A stretch of DNA of 64,000 bases from G965229615 sp965229615 (GTDB lineage: Bacteria; Pseudomonadota; Alphaproteobacteria; Rickettsiales; Midichloriaceae): the NCBI GenBank assembly GCA_965229615.1, contig OZ245890.1:744001-808000 (forward strand), read 5' to 3'. The position numbers were made by a program, and so were the translations under genes. Positions 9,395-18,036 of the stretch are shown in pieces; the first letter of the stretch is position 1; each line of letters starts with the position of its first letter. The notes beneath the pieces were generated by a model. It ran no database searches. It was not told where the DNA came from and was given only the letters and a program-made list of their open reading frames with translations.

Positions 9395-10282
9395 CTACAT
9401 TATATTATTATCAGTTATTTTAATTGTTTTAATAACTCTAGCTGTGGCTTCTATGATTTCAATTTCCAAGCCACTGGGATGGAGGAACTTCTCACTAGTT
9501 GTTGGTATCCTATCCAAATATGATAATACAAATCCTCCTATCGTTTCATATGCCCCCTCTTCTTCTGAGAGAAAAGTTGCGTTTCCTAATATTTCCTCAA
9601 TTTCTTGTATTGATGTTCTAGCATCAATAATATAGGATGATCTGCTGATTTTTTGAATTGATGGCTGTATTTGTTGTTCTGTTTCTTTTCTTGTTGGAAC
9701 TATACCAAACATTTTTTCAACTAACCTTTCAATACTTACAATACCTTCTATTCCACCATATTCATCTAAGATCACTGACATCCCAGCGCCTTCATCTTTC
9801 ATCTTACAAAAAAGGCTAAAACAACGTGTTGATCTTGCCGCATATATTGCTTTACTCAAAATACTCATCACAGAAAAATGATTATATGGTTGTTGATTAT
9901 TATATAAATATGCAAAGAAATCCCTTAGATGAACAAATCCCATTATTTCATCAAGATCCTTTTTGTATACAATCAACCTTATAAAGCCTGTTAGGACGAA
10001 TTTCTCCTTTAATTTTTCTAAACTTATATCAGCATCAATAGCTACTATGTCTGCTCTTGGTATCATAATTTCTGCAGCTTTCATCTCTCTTGCATCAAGG
10101 AGTTGTGTTGTCAAGACATCTTCAGAGATACCAATTTGCATATTTTGCTGTTTGTGTATTGAAAATAATGGAAGAAATTTTAAGATTGATCTCAATTTAC
10201 TTGGGGGTTTAATGTCAGTATTCTTAGGTGTAAGGTTTGATATTTGTTTATTATCGGATTTACCAGTTTTTTTACTACCCAT
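9395..10282 (-). CDS. tlyC: CBS-domain protein of the TlyC/CorC family
   Basis: A soluble CorC/HlyC-type protein: a low-complexity basic N-terminus, two CBS repeats (starting near EIMIPRADIVAID and again near MKDEGAGMSVILDEYGG) and a C-terminal CorC_HlyC transporter-associated domain ending in IKTIKI. Related proteins are annotated as haemolysin C in Rickettsia or magnesium/cobalt efflux protein in enterics; the sequence cannot decide between these. The neighbouring upstream gene is ybeY, a pairing seen widely in Proteobacteria, where it accompanies lnt; here lnt is 34 kb away. Confidence 0.88.
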   Translation of the reverse strand: MGSKKTGKSDNKQISNLTPKNTDIKPPSKLRSILKFLPLFSIHKQQNMQIGISEDVLTTQLLDAREMKAAEIMIPRADIVAIDADISLEKLKEKFVLTGFIRLIVYKKDLDEIMGFVHLRDFFAYLYNNQQPYNHFSVMSILSKAIYAARSTRCFSLFCKMKDEGAGMSVILDEYGGIEGIVSIERLVEKMFGIVPTRKETEQQIQPSIQKISRSSYIIDARTSIQEIEEILGNATFLSEEEGAYETIGGFVLSYLDRIPTTSEKFLHPSGLEIEIIEATARVIKTIKITDNNIM

Positions 10283-10442
10283 TCTTGGTATGTAAATATT
10301 GTTAATAATAGATAGCTAGAAAGTAACAACGTTAAAAATTATCAGTTGCTTGTTATTATTTGTTTTATCTTCATTATTTTGAAAAATAATTGGTACGGAG
10401 ATTGTAACATATAATCTCATCATTCACATCAAAGTGATCATG

Positions 10443-11078
10443 TTATTTTATAGGTATCAATTGCATTATCTCTTTTTCTGCACACTGCATTTCCTTCGCA
10501 TCATCATCATAAATATGATCATATCCAAGTAAATGTAAAGTACCATGTGTGACCAGAAAACTCAGATGCTGTTTGTATGATATCTTTTGATCAATTGCCT
10601 CATTGATAACATGTTGATAACTAACCATTATATCACCTAGATGCAAGAAATCTATCTCATCTTGCTCAATATCATCCAACAAAATTATAGAACTACTAGA
10701 TATGCCATATGAATTGTGATACGAATCATCTTCATCAACATCATCATTCGTTTCTTCATAGTGTTGTATGTCATTTGATATATGTTCCACTATTTTTGTC
10801 TCCATATTGCCATACCAGTCAATATATTGAAATGATAGAACATTCGTTGGTTTGTCGATATTTCTATATAGTTTATTGAATTGTTGAAGTTTCCCATCAT
10901 CACTCAATAGTATTGACATAGAATATTTCTTGCTCGAAAGCAAGTCTTTTGATGCTATATAATACATGAGTGTTGTTGTTGCAGCATCAAGCGTTGATTT
11001 TTTCCAATCAAAACCTAATTCATACCATTTTCGGTCTACAATCACATCAACTGCAAGTGTGAGTGTGGTTTTCTGCAT
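10443..11078 (-). CDS. ybeY: Endoribonuclease YbeY (16S rRNA maturation)
   Basis: A zinc metalloprotein acting in 16S rRNA 3' end processing and ribosome quality control. The histidine signature HGTLHLLGYDH is intact near the C-terminus. The protein has 211 residues against about 155 in E. coli. The extra length is an acidic, serine-rich insertion in the middle (NDDVDEDDSYHN and surroundings), just before HLGDIMVS. It is divergent from the deacetylase gene and upstream of tlyC. The insertion is likely a surface loop. Confidence 0.93.
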   Translation of the reverse strand: MQKTTLTLAVDVIVDRKWYELGFDWKKSTLDAATTTLMYYIASKDLLSSKKYSMSILLSDDGKLQQFNKLYRNIDKPTNVLSFQYIDWYGNMETKIVEHISNDIQHYEETNDDVDEDDSYHNSYGISSSSIILLDDIEQDEIDFLHLGDIMVSYQHVINEAIDQKISYKQHLSFLVTHGTLHLLGYDHIYDDDAKEMQCAEKEIMQLIPIK

Positions 11079-11201
11079 ACTCTATATAATGCAAATAATT
11101 TGCAGTGCCATGTATGTTAATAAATAGCAGACAACAATAAAATAGTATATAAAAGATGATTATCAATACACACAACAAAAATTGATCATATCATTTCATT
11201 A

Positions 11202-12086
11202 ATGCTTAAGAAGATCACAGGCATAAAGATATTGTTGCTTGCTATTGCTATAATTGGACTATTTTTTATATTTGGAGAACAATTCAATCCTGAAAATGAT
11301 AAGAATGAACAAGCACAAGATTCAACTACAGACAGTAGTGTATCAGTAAATGATAGTAATACTAAAAAAAACAAGGCAAGAATAGCTATTCTCATAGCAG
11401 ACTTAGGTTTGAGAAATAAAATTTTCAAACAGGTACTTGAATTAAATGCGAATTTTGCAATGGGTCTGACACCATATTCTGATAACTTCACAAAAATAAC
11501 AGAGGAAAGTTTAAATTCTGGTCATGATACGTTGATGCTTATTCCTACGCAATCTGTCAATAGTTCACATGATGATCCGGGTCCATATGCATTGCTCACA
11601 ACATCAGCATCAAGAGTTAATACTCAAAAATTCAATGATATGATAAATAAAATTGTATCAAAGGATGTAGGTTTATATTTGTCCCCATCAACGGTTTTCA
11701 CAATGCAACAAACACAAACAATGGATATTATAAAACTACTTGAGAAAAACGTAGATAGATTCAAGTTTTTCGCGTATTATAGCGGTGGTAAAGCAGCAAT
11801 GTTTACTAGGCTCCTTGAAGAGTCAAGCGTTATTAAAGACAAGGTTATCGTTATAGAAAAAGAGATTGATAGCATATTATCGGTTAATGCTATAGTAACA
11901 AATCTTACTAGATTGATGGAGTATTCAATTATTAGAAATAGTGTGATGGTTGGTATGATTACAGACACACCACTCACTATTAACACTGTCAATAAATGGA
12001 TCACTGAGAAACAAAATAGTGGGGAGGTTGAGTTGGTACCATTCAGTCAAGTTATTGCAGAACATAATAATTTGAAAAGCAGATGA
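11202..12086 (+). CDS. YibQ-type divergent polysaccharide deacetylase
   Basis: A membrane-anchored periplasmic protein: one transmembrane segment at about residues 7-23, then a polar linker and a domain opening with ARIAILIADLGL, the counterpart of the family's IaiViDDlG. The later segments (MGLTPYSDN, TLMLIPTQS, DVGLYLSPS, MVGMITDTPLTI) follow the order of this family (also called DUF610). The usual DD metal pair appears as AD, so catalysis is uncertain. The last four bases overlap the start of the oligopeptidase gene. A short degenerate copy of its codons around 11763-11810 lies at 15397-15444. Confidence 0.75.
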   Translation: MLKKITGIKILLLAIAIIGLFFIFGEQFNPENDKNEQAQDSTTDSSVSVNDSNTKKNKARIAILIADLGLRNKIFKQVLELNANFAMGLTPYSDNFTKITEESLNSGHDTLMLIPTQSVNSSHDDPGPYALLTTSASRVNTQKFNDMINKIVSKDVGLYLSPSTVFTMQQTQTMDIIKLLEKNVDRFKFFAYYSGGKAAMFTRLLEESSVIKDKVIVIEKEIDSILSVNAIVTNLTRLMEYSIIRNSVMVGMITDTPLTINTVNKWITEKQNSGEVELVPFSQVIAEHNNLKSR

Positions 12087-14248
12087 ATATAAAACACAAC
12101 ATTTTTCAGCCACCCATTGCTCAATCCATACATCACACGAAAACGTTTCACGGAGTTGAAATTTTTGATGAATACCATTGGATGAGGGATAAAAGTTGGC
12201 CAGTGGTTGATAATGCAGAGATCATGTCATACATACAAGAAGAGAATACATATGCCACAAAAATACTAGAACAACATACAGATTTAGTTACAGCAGTTGC
12301 TAGTGAAATTAAATCTAAAGTCACAGCACAAGATATTACTGTACCATATCAGGATGGAGAGTATCTGTATTATAGCTATATTTGCAAAGATGATCAATAT
12401 TGGAAACATTGCAGAAGTGGTAGAACAGATGGTGACATCAAAACAACGTTTGATGCTGTAGAGATGCAAAACGAAGTATTTCTGGATGAAAATATTCTTG
12501 CAGGCACATCGAAATATTTTAATATGTCTACATATAGTGTAAGTCCAGATGGTAGATTTGTAGCATATGCAGTAGATTACGTTGGTAATCAAAGATATGA
12601 TATTTTGATAAAGGATATAGAGACTAATACTCTTCTATCTGATCAGATTACAAATACGATGGGAGAGGTTGTATGGTCAAATGATAACAACGGTATTTTT
12701 TATATTCCAGTAAACGAGTTTTGGAGATCTGAAAAGGTATGTTACCATCAGTTGAACACAACACAATCTAGTGATGTTGTGATATTTCACGAAATTGATA
12801 CTACCTTCACTGTATCGATAAGAAAATCTCATAGTAGAAAGTTTCTATTTGTTGAGTCAGAAAGTTATACAGAGTCAGAAACAAAATATTTGGATCTTGA
12901 TACTACTCATTTTAGTAGTAAAAGCTTGAAAACAATTTTTGTTAGAAAAAGTGATCATATCTACCATGTGGAACATGGTGGTAAATACTTCTATATTATT
13001 ACAAACGATACTGGTAGCAATTTTCGTTTGATTAGACAAGATATTGATAATAGTGTTACTGAGGAGTTATTAGGTCACAGTGATACAATATCAATAGCTA
13101 ATGTATTAGTTTACAAACAGCATATTGCAATTGAAAGTAGAGCTGATGGATTGCAACACATTACACTTTTTAAAACAGATCATATAGATAGCGATTTTGA
13201 GCTGATACATGAAGTGCAATTTGATGAGGCATCATATTATGCAAGCGTCATATTTACAACATTTGACAGTAATGGGATGCGTTATGAGTACAGCTCATTA
13301 AAAACTCCTAAAATCATCTTCGAGTATGATTTCATTTCAAACAAAACAAAGCAGTTGAAGTCAACGGTTCTTGAGAATTTTTCACCCGATGATTATGAAG
13401 TGAAATATGAACATGCAATAACAAAATATACCAGTTCAGATGATGGTAATCCTAATAATCCATACTTGAAAGAAGGTATAAAAATACCAATATCAATTAT
13501 ATATAAAAAATCTATAACCGATAGTGCTCCTAAACCACTTCTACTATATGGATATGGATCGTATGGTATTTCTATACCTGCAAAGTTTTCACCAAGAATT
13601 TTTCCGCTATTGGATCGTGGATTTATATATGCAATTGCACACATTAGAGGGGGAGGAGAATTAGGCAGAATGTGGTATGAAGCAGGTAAGTTATCATATA
13701 AAAAAAATACATTTGAAGATTTTATAACGGTAGCTGAATACCTTATATCACGCAACTATACATCAGCAGGCAATATAGCTATATATGGTGGAAGTGCAGG
13801 AGGCATGCTTGTTGGATATTGTATAAATGAAAGGCCAGAATTATATAAGACCGCTCTTGCTATTGTACCATTTGTTGATGTTCTAAATACTATGCTTGAT
13901 GATTCGCTACCATTAACACCTCTTGAGTTCAAGGAGTGGGGTAACCCAATAATTGCAAAATCAGTTTTTGATTACATCAAATCATACTCACCATATGATA
14001 ATGTTAAGCAACAGCAATATCCAAACCTATATATTTCAGCTGGTCTATATGATCCAAGGGTTACATATTGGGAACCACTAAAATGGATTGCTAAAATACG
14101 AGCTTCAAACATCTCGTCAGCCAACAACATTATTCTAATGCAAATGAACACTAGTGCAGGACATCAAGGAGCTTCAGGTAGATTTGATTATATTAAAGAG
14201 CTAGCAGTAGAAAATACCTTTCTACTAAAAGTATTTAATAAATATTAA
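12083..14248 (+). CDS. ptrB: Oligopeptidase B (protease II, S9A)
   Basis: A cytoplasmic serine peptidase that cuts small peptides after basic residues. The N-terminal FHGVEIFDEYHWMRD is the family opening, followed by the seven-bladed propeller and the alpha/beta-hydrolase domain. The catalytic triad is S571 in GGSAGG, D657 in LYDPRVTYWEP and H694 in SAGHQGASGRF. Length is 721 residues, normal for the family. The start overlaps the upstream deacetylase stop (ATGA). Prolyl oligopeptidase is the alternative, but the GGSAGG and GHQGASGR contexts fit OpdB better. Confidence 0.93.
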   Translation: MNIKHNIFQPPIAQSIHHTKTFHGVEIFDEYHWMRDKSWPVVDNAEIMSYIQEENTYATKILEQHTDLVTAVASEIKSKVTAQDITVPYQDGEYLYYSYICKDDQYWKHCRSGRTDGDIKTTFDAVEMQNEVFLDENILAGTSKYFNMSTYSVSPDGRFVAYAVDYVGNQRYDILIKDIETNTLLSDQITNTMGEVVWSNDNNGIFYIPVNEFWRSEKVCYHQLNTTQSSDVVIFHEIDTTFTVSIRKSHSRKFLFVESESYTESETKYLDLDTTHFSSKSLKTIFVRKSDHIYHVEHGGKYFYIITNDTGSNFRLIRQDIDNSVTEELLGHSDTISIANVLVYKQHIAIESRADGLQHITLFKTDHIDSDFELIHEVQFDEASYYASVIFTTFDSNGMRYEYSSLKTPKIIFEYDFISNKTKQLKSTVLENFSPDDYEVKYEHAITKYTSSDDGNPNNPYLKEGIKIPISIIYKKSITDSAPKPLLLYGYGSYGISIPAKFSPRIFPLLDRGFIYAIAHIRGGGELGRMWYEAGKLSYKKNTFEDFITVAEYLISRNYTSAGNIAIYGGSAGGMLVGYCINERPELYKTALAIVPFVDVLNTMLDDSLPLTPLEFKEWGNPIIAKSVFDYIKSYSPYDNVKQQQYPNLYISAGLYDPRVTYWEPLKWIAKIRASNISSANNIILMQMNTSAGHQGASGRFDYIKELAVENTFLLKVFNKY

Positions 14249-14261
14249 AAATTATTCTGAT

Positions 14262-14933
14262 ATGCATTATGTCCGTGAAATTATATGTCATATCATAGTA
14301 TCGGTAATGCTATTTACATATTGTGATTATGTGCATAGTGAGGATGTACAATGTACAAACGATACAATAATACAAATCCAAAAATATCTTAATAGCTTCA
14401 GTAGCTTGCATGCAACATTCACAGAATATAACTATAATGATACAGGGAAGTCAGAGCATCCAATAGCGAAACACGGCGAAATATACATAAAGAAACCTAA
14501 CTTGATCAAGGTGGAATATAAAACTCCTACTAGAATTTCTATATTTGTTGATGGTGATGTTATAACCTACTATGACCATGAATTGGATGAAATCAGTCAG
14601 ATACAAAATAATATAAAAACACTTGCATTTCTCTCAAAAAAAAAGATAGACTTAAGAAGTGATTTTGAAAAGGTTAGATGCCGTCCTAATAGCAATGAGT
14701 TTCATGTTGAATTATCACCCAAAATGAGTTCGAATGATGATTTATCTGTTGGTACAAGATTTGTTATATCATTTTTGAAACAAAATTTTAATATGAGTGG
14801 TTTTTTTGCTATCGAAAACAACATGATTACACATCGTATTATATTGCATAAAATCGAAACAAATGTCAGAATTGATGAAAATATATTAAAATTCAAAGAT
14901 CATAAGTTTTTAGATGTTGAGACTGAACAATAG
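14262..14933 (+). CDS. lolA: Outer-membrane lipoprotein carrier protein LolA
   Basis: A periplasmic carrier that shuttles lipoproteins from the LolCDE transporter to the outer membrane. A hydrophobic signal segment (about residues 8-21) precedes the domain with HGEIYIKKPNLIKVEY, IFVDGDVITYYDHELDEISQ and a late FKDHKFLDVE. Length (223 residues) is normal. It follows ptrB by 13 bases and its 3' end borders the receiver-protein gene. LolD is encoded at 34.2 kb and Lnt at 44.9 kb, so much of the lipoprotein route is present in the window. Confidence 0.85.
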   Translation: MHYVREIICHIIVSVMLFTYCDYVHSEDVQCTNDTIIQIQKYLNSFSSLHATFTEYNYNDTGKSEHPIAKHGEIYIKKPNLIKVEYKTPTRISIFVDGDVITYYDHELDEISQIQNNIKTLAFLSKKKIDLRSDFEKVRCRPNSNEFHVELSPKMSSNDDLSVGTRFVISFLKQNFNMSGFFAIENNMITHRIILHKIETNVRIDENILKFKDHKFLDVETEQ

Positions 14934-14958
14934 AATTGATAGAACACATATCGATAAT

Positions 14959-15336
14959 ATGATAAAAACAGCAGTGTTGGTTGAAGATTGTCAAACCACA
15001 AGTGATATCACTGCGTTCTTTTTACGAAGGCTAGGTATTGAAAATATTATTACAATTGCTAACAAGCATGAATTCGATGATTTTATGCAGTCGGAACAAC
15101 AACAACCTGACCTAGTTGTTACTGATTGGAATATAGATGATAAATTGAATGGAGGGGATGTAATAGATAGGATGACTAAATTCAATATACCAATAGCTGT
15201 ACTTAGTTCTGAGGACAAAGAGCAAATAAAACATAAAGTTGCATCACATAAGGAATGTCCTTGTTTCTCAAAACCACTTGATATGAATGCATTTAAAGAT
15301 TGGCTAGCACAAATCGGTGCAATGGATTACAATTGA
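14959..15336 (+). CDS. Stand-alone response-regulator receiver protein
   Basis: A single receiver domain without an output domain. Counted from the upstream ATG at 14914, the acidic pair is E24-D25 (VLVEDC), the phospho-acceptor D71 (VVTDWN), the switch serine S98/S99 and the conserved lysine K120 (FSKPLD). ATG at 14959 places the first beta strand (KTAVLVED) at the N-terminus as usual; the start at 14914 would overlap lolA by 20 bases. No histidine kinase is nearby. Single-domain regulators in Alphaproteobacteria (CpdR, DivK) control cell cycle or proteolysis, but this one cannot be assigned to either. Confidence 0.85.
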   Translation: MIKTAVLVEDCQTTSDITAFFLRRLGIENIITIANKHEFDDFMQSEQQQPDLVVTDWNIDDKLNGGDVIDRMTKFNIPIAVLSSEDKEQIKHKVASHKECPCFSKPLDMNAFKDWLAQIGAMDYN

Positions 15337-15347
15337 GATAGTGAGTC

Positions 15348-15391
15348 TGTATGCTGTCATCATGTGTATGCTGTCATCATGGCATACACAT
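15348..15391. repeat. 17-bp exact tandem repeat and 10-bp-stem hairpin
   Basis: TGTATGCTGTCATCATG occurs twice head to tail (15348-15364, 15365-15381). The second copy also forms a hairpin: ATGTGTATGC (15362-15371) pairs perfectly with GCATACACAT (15382-15391) around a 10-base loop. A diverged third version (TGTATGCTATTGTTATGGC) begins near 15450. It lies 12 bases behind the receiver gene and could end its transcript, but no T-run follows. Confidence 0.8.
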
Positions 15392-15396
15392 ATGTA

Positions 15397-15444
15397 AGTT
15401 CTTTGCGTATTATAGCGGTGGTAAAACAGCAATATTTACTAAGT
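15397..15444 (+). pseudogene. Degenerate fragment of the YibQ-type deacetylase gene
   Basis: These 48 bases match 11763-11810 inside the deacetylase gene with five mismatches and no gaps by eye. Read in the same codon phase they give KFFAYYSGGKTAIFTK against KFFAYYSGGKAAMFTR in the gene. The fragment sits between two copies of the hairpin repeat. It is not part of any longer reading frame that resembles the deacetylase, so it is a remnant of a short duplication. Confidence 0.75.
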
Positions 15445-15475
15445 GGTGGCTGTATGCTATTGTTATGGCATGCAC

Positions 15476-15503
15476 GTGTGGCAGGAAGAGTCCTGCACTA
15501 CAC
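15476..15503. terminator. Hairpin between convergent genes
   Basis: GCAGGA (15481-15486) and TCCTGC (15491-15496) form a six-base stem around an AGAG loop, extended outside by GTGT/ACAC. It lies between the forward receiver gene and the reverse ORF ending at 15510. There is no clear T-run, so a terminator role is inferred from position only. Confidence 0.4.
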
Positions 15504-15509
15504 GATATT

Positions 15510-15788
15510 TCACATACATGGTAGTGGTGCATTAGTGTTCTGATTTTCCACCTGCTCAACCCAACCTTGTTTTCTCACTTCATCCAAACCTTTGCTACCT
15601 ATTTTCTTAGCCCTCTCGATGCGGCCTCCAAATGATCCAATGTCTGGCAAGAAATGTCCTCGACTGATTGCATACACAAAATCTGCAACCATATCTAGTA
15701 AATATTTAATTACTGGCCATTTCTCATGTTCCTTCAGAATATCACCTACCTCTTCTGCCACAAACTCCATTCTTCTTCTTTCCTTCAT
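15510..15788 (-). CDS. Hypothetical protein, possibly the C-terminal part of a frameshifted gene
   Basis: A 92-residue frame rich in charged residues, no membrane segment, no recognised domain. The phrase FVAEEVGDILKEHEKWPVIKYLL resembles by eye VEKEVGTIIKAQPSLKNVL in the upstream overlapping frame, so the two may be parts of one repeat-containing protein. This frame stays open upstream of its ATG to about 15855, well into the neighbouring frame, and the shared region contains a run of six Gs (reverse strand). A single frameshift there would give one protein of about 190 residues. Function unknown. Confidence 0.45.
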   Translation of the reverse strand: MKERRRMEFVAEEVGDILKEHEKWPVIKYLLDMVADFVYAISRGHFLPDIGSFGGRIERAKKIGSKGLDEVRKQGWVEQVENQNTNAPLPCM

Positions 15789-16077
15789 ATCGCCTATCCT
15801 CCCCCCTAATGAGCACGTTCTTAAGGCTAGGCTGCGCCTTGATAATTGTACCTACCTCCTTTTCCACACCAATGAGAATTTTTTTAAACCTTTGTATGTG
15901 TTTGTTGTGTTGATATTTTTCATTTTCTATGATGCAGAAGCTCTGAGGCATCATAAAACGCAAAACATTGTTCAAGACATTATTTGCGACAGTAAGATCC
16001 TCTGCAACAAGCAAACTCCTCATATCACCTTCGAGTGTTCTCATATAATACTTCCTGTATTCCCTGTATTCTTTCAT
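15742..16077 (-). CDS. Hypothetical protein, possibly the N-terminal part of a frameshifted gene
   Basis: A 111-residue frame beginning MKEYREYRKYY, with amphipathic segments (AEDLTVANNVLNNVLRFM and VEKEVGTIIKAQPSLKNVL) and a very basic tail (GKKKNGVCGRRGR) that reads like out-of-frame sequence. The tail begins near where the second frame takes over, supporting a broken or programmed-frameshift gene. It is not recognised as any family. Neighbours are the repeat-rich spacer on one side and comM on the other. Confidence 0.45.
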   Translation of the reverse strand: MKEYREYRKYYMRTLEGDMRSLLVAEDLTVANNVLNNVLRFMMPQSFCIIENEKYQHNKHIQRFKKILIGVEKEVGTIIKAQPSLKNVLIRGEDRRYEGKKKNGVCGRRGR

Positions 16078-16167
16078 TTATGTTTTTCATTTTATATTAT
16101 TGAATGTTTGTTAGTTTCGCTCATGTGAGATAAGTTGTTTATAACACAATATAATAGGAATGTCAAT

Positions 16168-16287
16168 ATGGCAACATCAATCTATTATGGATTGGCGGTG
16201 CAACAACGTAGCAGCAGTGAATTGACTTATTTGATGTGGGGCAATTATCATACGAGCAATACACAGTACTCGAATTCATTTTACTAA
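16168..16287 (+). CDS. Possible 39-residue small ORF
   Basis: A short frame starting MATSIYYGLAVQQR, with AGGA placed seven bases before the ATG and a TATAAT at 16150-16155 upstream. The composition is tyrosine- and serine-rich and resembles no known small protein. It lies in the spacer between the possible split gene and comM. The only support is the ribosome-binding site and start, so it may be chance. Confidence 0.2.
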   Translation: MATSIYYGLAVQQRSSSELTYLMWGNYHTSNTQYSNSFY

Positions 16288-16320
16288 CAAGCGAAATCTT
16301 GTGGTAGTGACGTATTTCGC

Positions 16321-17943
16321 TCAAATACCATTCACCCACCTGTAGCTAAGAGCTTCAGCTATAACAGTGCTATTACATTGTTCAATTTGTTGCAAATCAG
16401 CTATAGTGCGTGCAACACGTAAAACTCGATTTATACCTCTCATTGACAGATGAAATCTTGTGACAGCAGCATGTAGTAGTTTCTCTGCCTTATCATCTAG
16501 CTTTGCTACCTCTCGTAGCAGCTCACCATCCAGCTGAGCATTCACAATCATTTTGATACCTAAAGTTTTACACCTACTATGTTGACTGTCACGTGCAGCT
16601 ACGACTCGCTCTAACACTAGTGCTGAACTTTCACTATTAATTGGAACTTGCACATCAGAATTTGTTGGTGATTCATATCCTGCAACAATACTGCCATCAT
16701 GCATTTGAGTTGATTGCATACTGTAGTTATCATACTTACTGAAACCCATCTCAACAGGAGTAAGTGCTGAAACGTGTACATGCATATCAAAGCGATCAAG
16801 CAATGGTCCAGATATGCGTGATTGATAATCCTCTGCACAAGCTGGTGCCTTTCTACACATCAACATCTCGTTGCTGCCATAATATCCACATCTACACGGA
16901 TTCATTGCTGCTATCAGTTGGAAATTTGCTGGATATGTAACATGAGCATTAACTCTAGCTATTGTAATGTAACCCGATTCAATTGGTTGCCTAAGTGACT
17001 CCAAAACCTGTTTGTTAAATTCTGGTAATTCATCAAGAAACAGCACACCAAGATGTGCAAGTGTTACCTCACCCGGCTTGGCATCCTTGCCACCACCAAC
17101 CATTGCAGGCATGGATGATGAACAATGAGGTTCTCTAAACGGTCTATTGCGCACTAAGGCATTTTTATTATCTATAATACCAGCAATGCTTGCAATAATA
17201 CTGGCCTGTATTTGTTCATCTTCTGTAAGTGGTGGTAAAATGCCTGTGATGCGTTTCGCAAGCATTGATTTGCCTGCACCTGGTGGACCCATCATTAGTA
17301 GATTGTGTCCACCTGCTGCTGCTATTTCTAATGCTTTTTTTGCCTGTTCCTGCCCCTTAACATCACTCAGATTAAGATGCTTCTCATTACCCTCTAGCGT
17401 ATTATCTACATACTGCGCTCTCGTAAGTCTCTGCTTACCTGAAAAGTGATTAACAACTTCAATTAAGTTATAAGGAGCAAGTACATTATCATTGCCTGAT
17501 ATTACTGCTTCTTCTCGATTATCGTATGGGCATATTATCCCCATATTGAATTCCTTAGCTGTGATTGCAGAAGGTAATACACCATTTACATTTGTTATTG
17601 ATCCATTTAGTGCCAACTCACCCATAAACAGATATTTTACAGCCTCTTCTTGAGGGATTATCTGCATTGCGATTAGTAGCCCAACTGCTATACCAAGATC
17701 AAAATGACTGCCATCTTTTAGCAAATCTGCAGGTGCCAGATTCACTGTAATACGTTTTGATGGAAAGCCCAGTCCTATGCTTGCAAAGGCAGCTCTAACT
17801 CTTTCTTTTGATTCCGAAACTGACTTGTTTGCCATACCAACTATATTGAATGCAGGCAACCCACCTGAAGATATATGGACTTGTATTTCTATCTTTTGTG
17901 CTTCTATACCTATGAAAGTCACTGTATGAGTGTGTGCTAACAT
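16321..17943 (-). CDS. comM: ComM/YifB-family magnesium-chelatase-like AAA+ ATPase
   Basis: A helicase-type AAA+ protein; in naturally transformable bacteria ComM promotes branch migration during integration of incoming DNA. The N-terminal LonC-like domain (about residues 1-180) is followed by the Mg-chelatase ATPase domain with Walker A GPPGAGKS at 219-226, Walker B region LFLDELPEF, and the C-terminal domain with HLSMRGINRVLRVARTIADL. It has 540 residues against 506 in E. coli. The extra residues lie in an insertion after HVHVSALTPVEMGF. It stands alone between unrelated genes. Confidence 0.95.
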   Translation of the reverse strand: MLAHTHTVTFIGIEAQKIEIQVHISSGGLPAFNIVGMANKSVSESKERVRAAFASIGLGFPSKRITVNLAPADLLKDGSHFDLGIAVGLLIAMQIIPQEEAVKYLFMGELALNGSITNVNGVLPSAITAKEFNMGIICPYDNREEAVISGNDNVLAPYNLIEVVNHFSGKQRLTRAQYVDNTLEGNEKHLNLSDVKGQEQAKKALEIAAAGGHNLLMMGPPGAGKSMLAKRITGILPPLTEDEQIQASIIASIAGIIDNKNALVRNRPFREPHCSSSMPAMVGGGKDAKPGEVTLAHLGVLFLDELPEFNKQVLESLRQPIESGYITIARVNAHVTYPANFQLIAAMNPCRCGYYGSNEMLMCRKAPACAEDYQSRISGPLLDRFDMHVHVSALTPVEMGFSKYDNYSMQSTQMHDGSIVAGYESPTNSDVQVPINSESSALVLERVVAARDSQHSRCKTLGIKMIVNAQLDGELLREVAKLDDKAEKLLHAAVTRFHLSMRGINRVLRVARTIADLQQIEQCNSTVIAEALSYRWVNGI

Positions 17944-18036
17944 GAAAACGATATAAATCTCATAACCACTAACATCTTACTAAGTCTAACAACAATGTTG
18001 CCTGAGTGAAAGCAATTTGCAGCAAGTTATAATACT

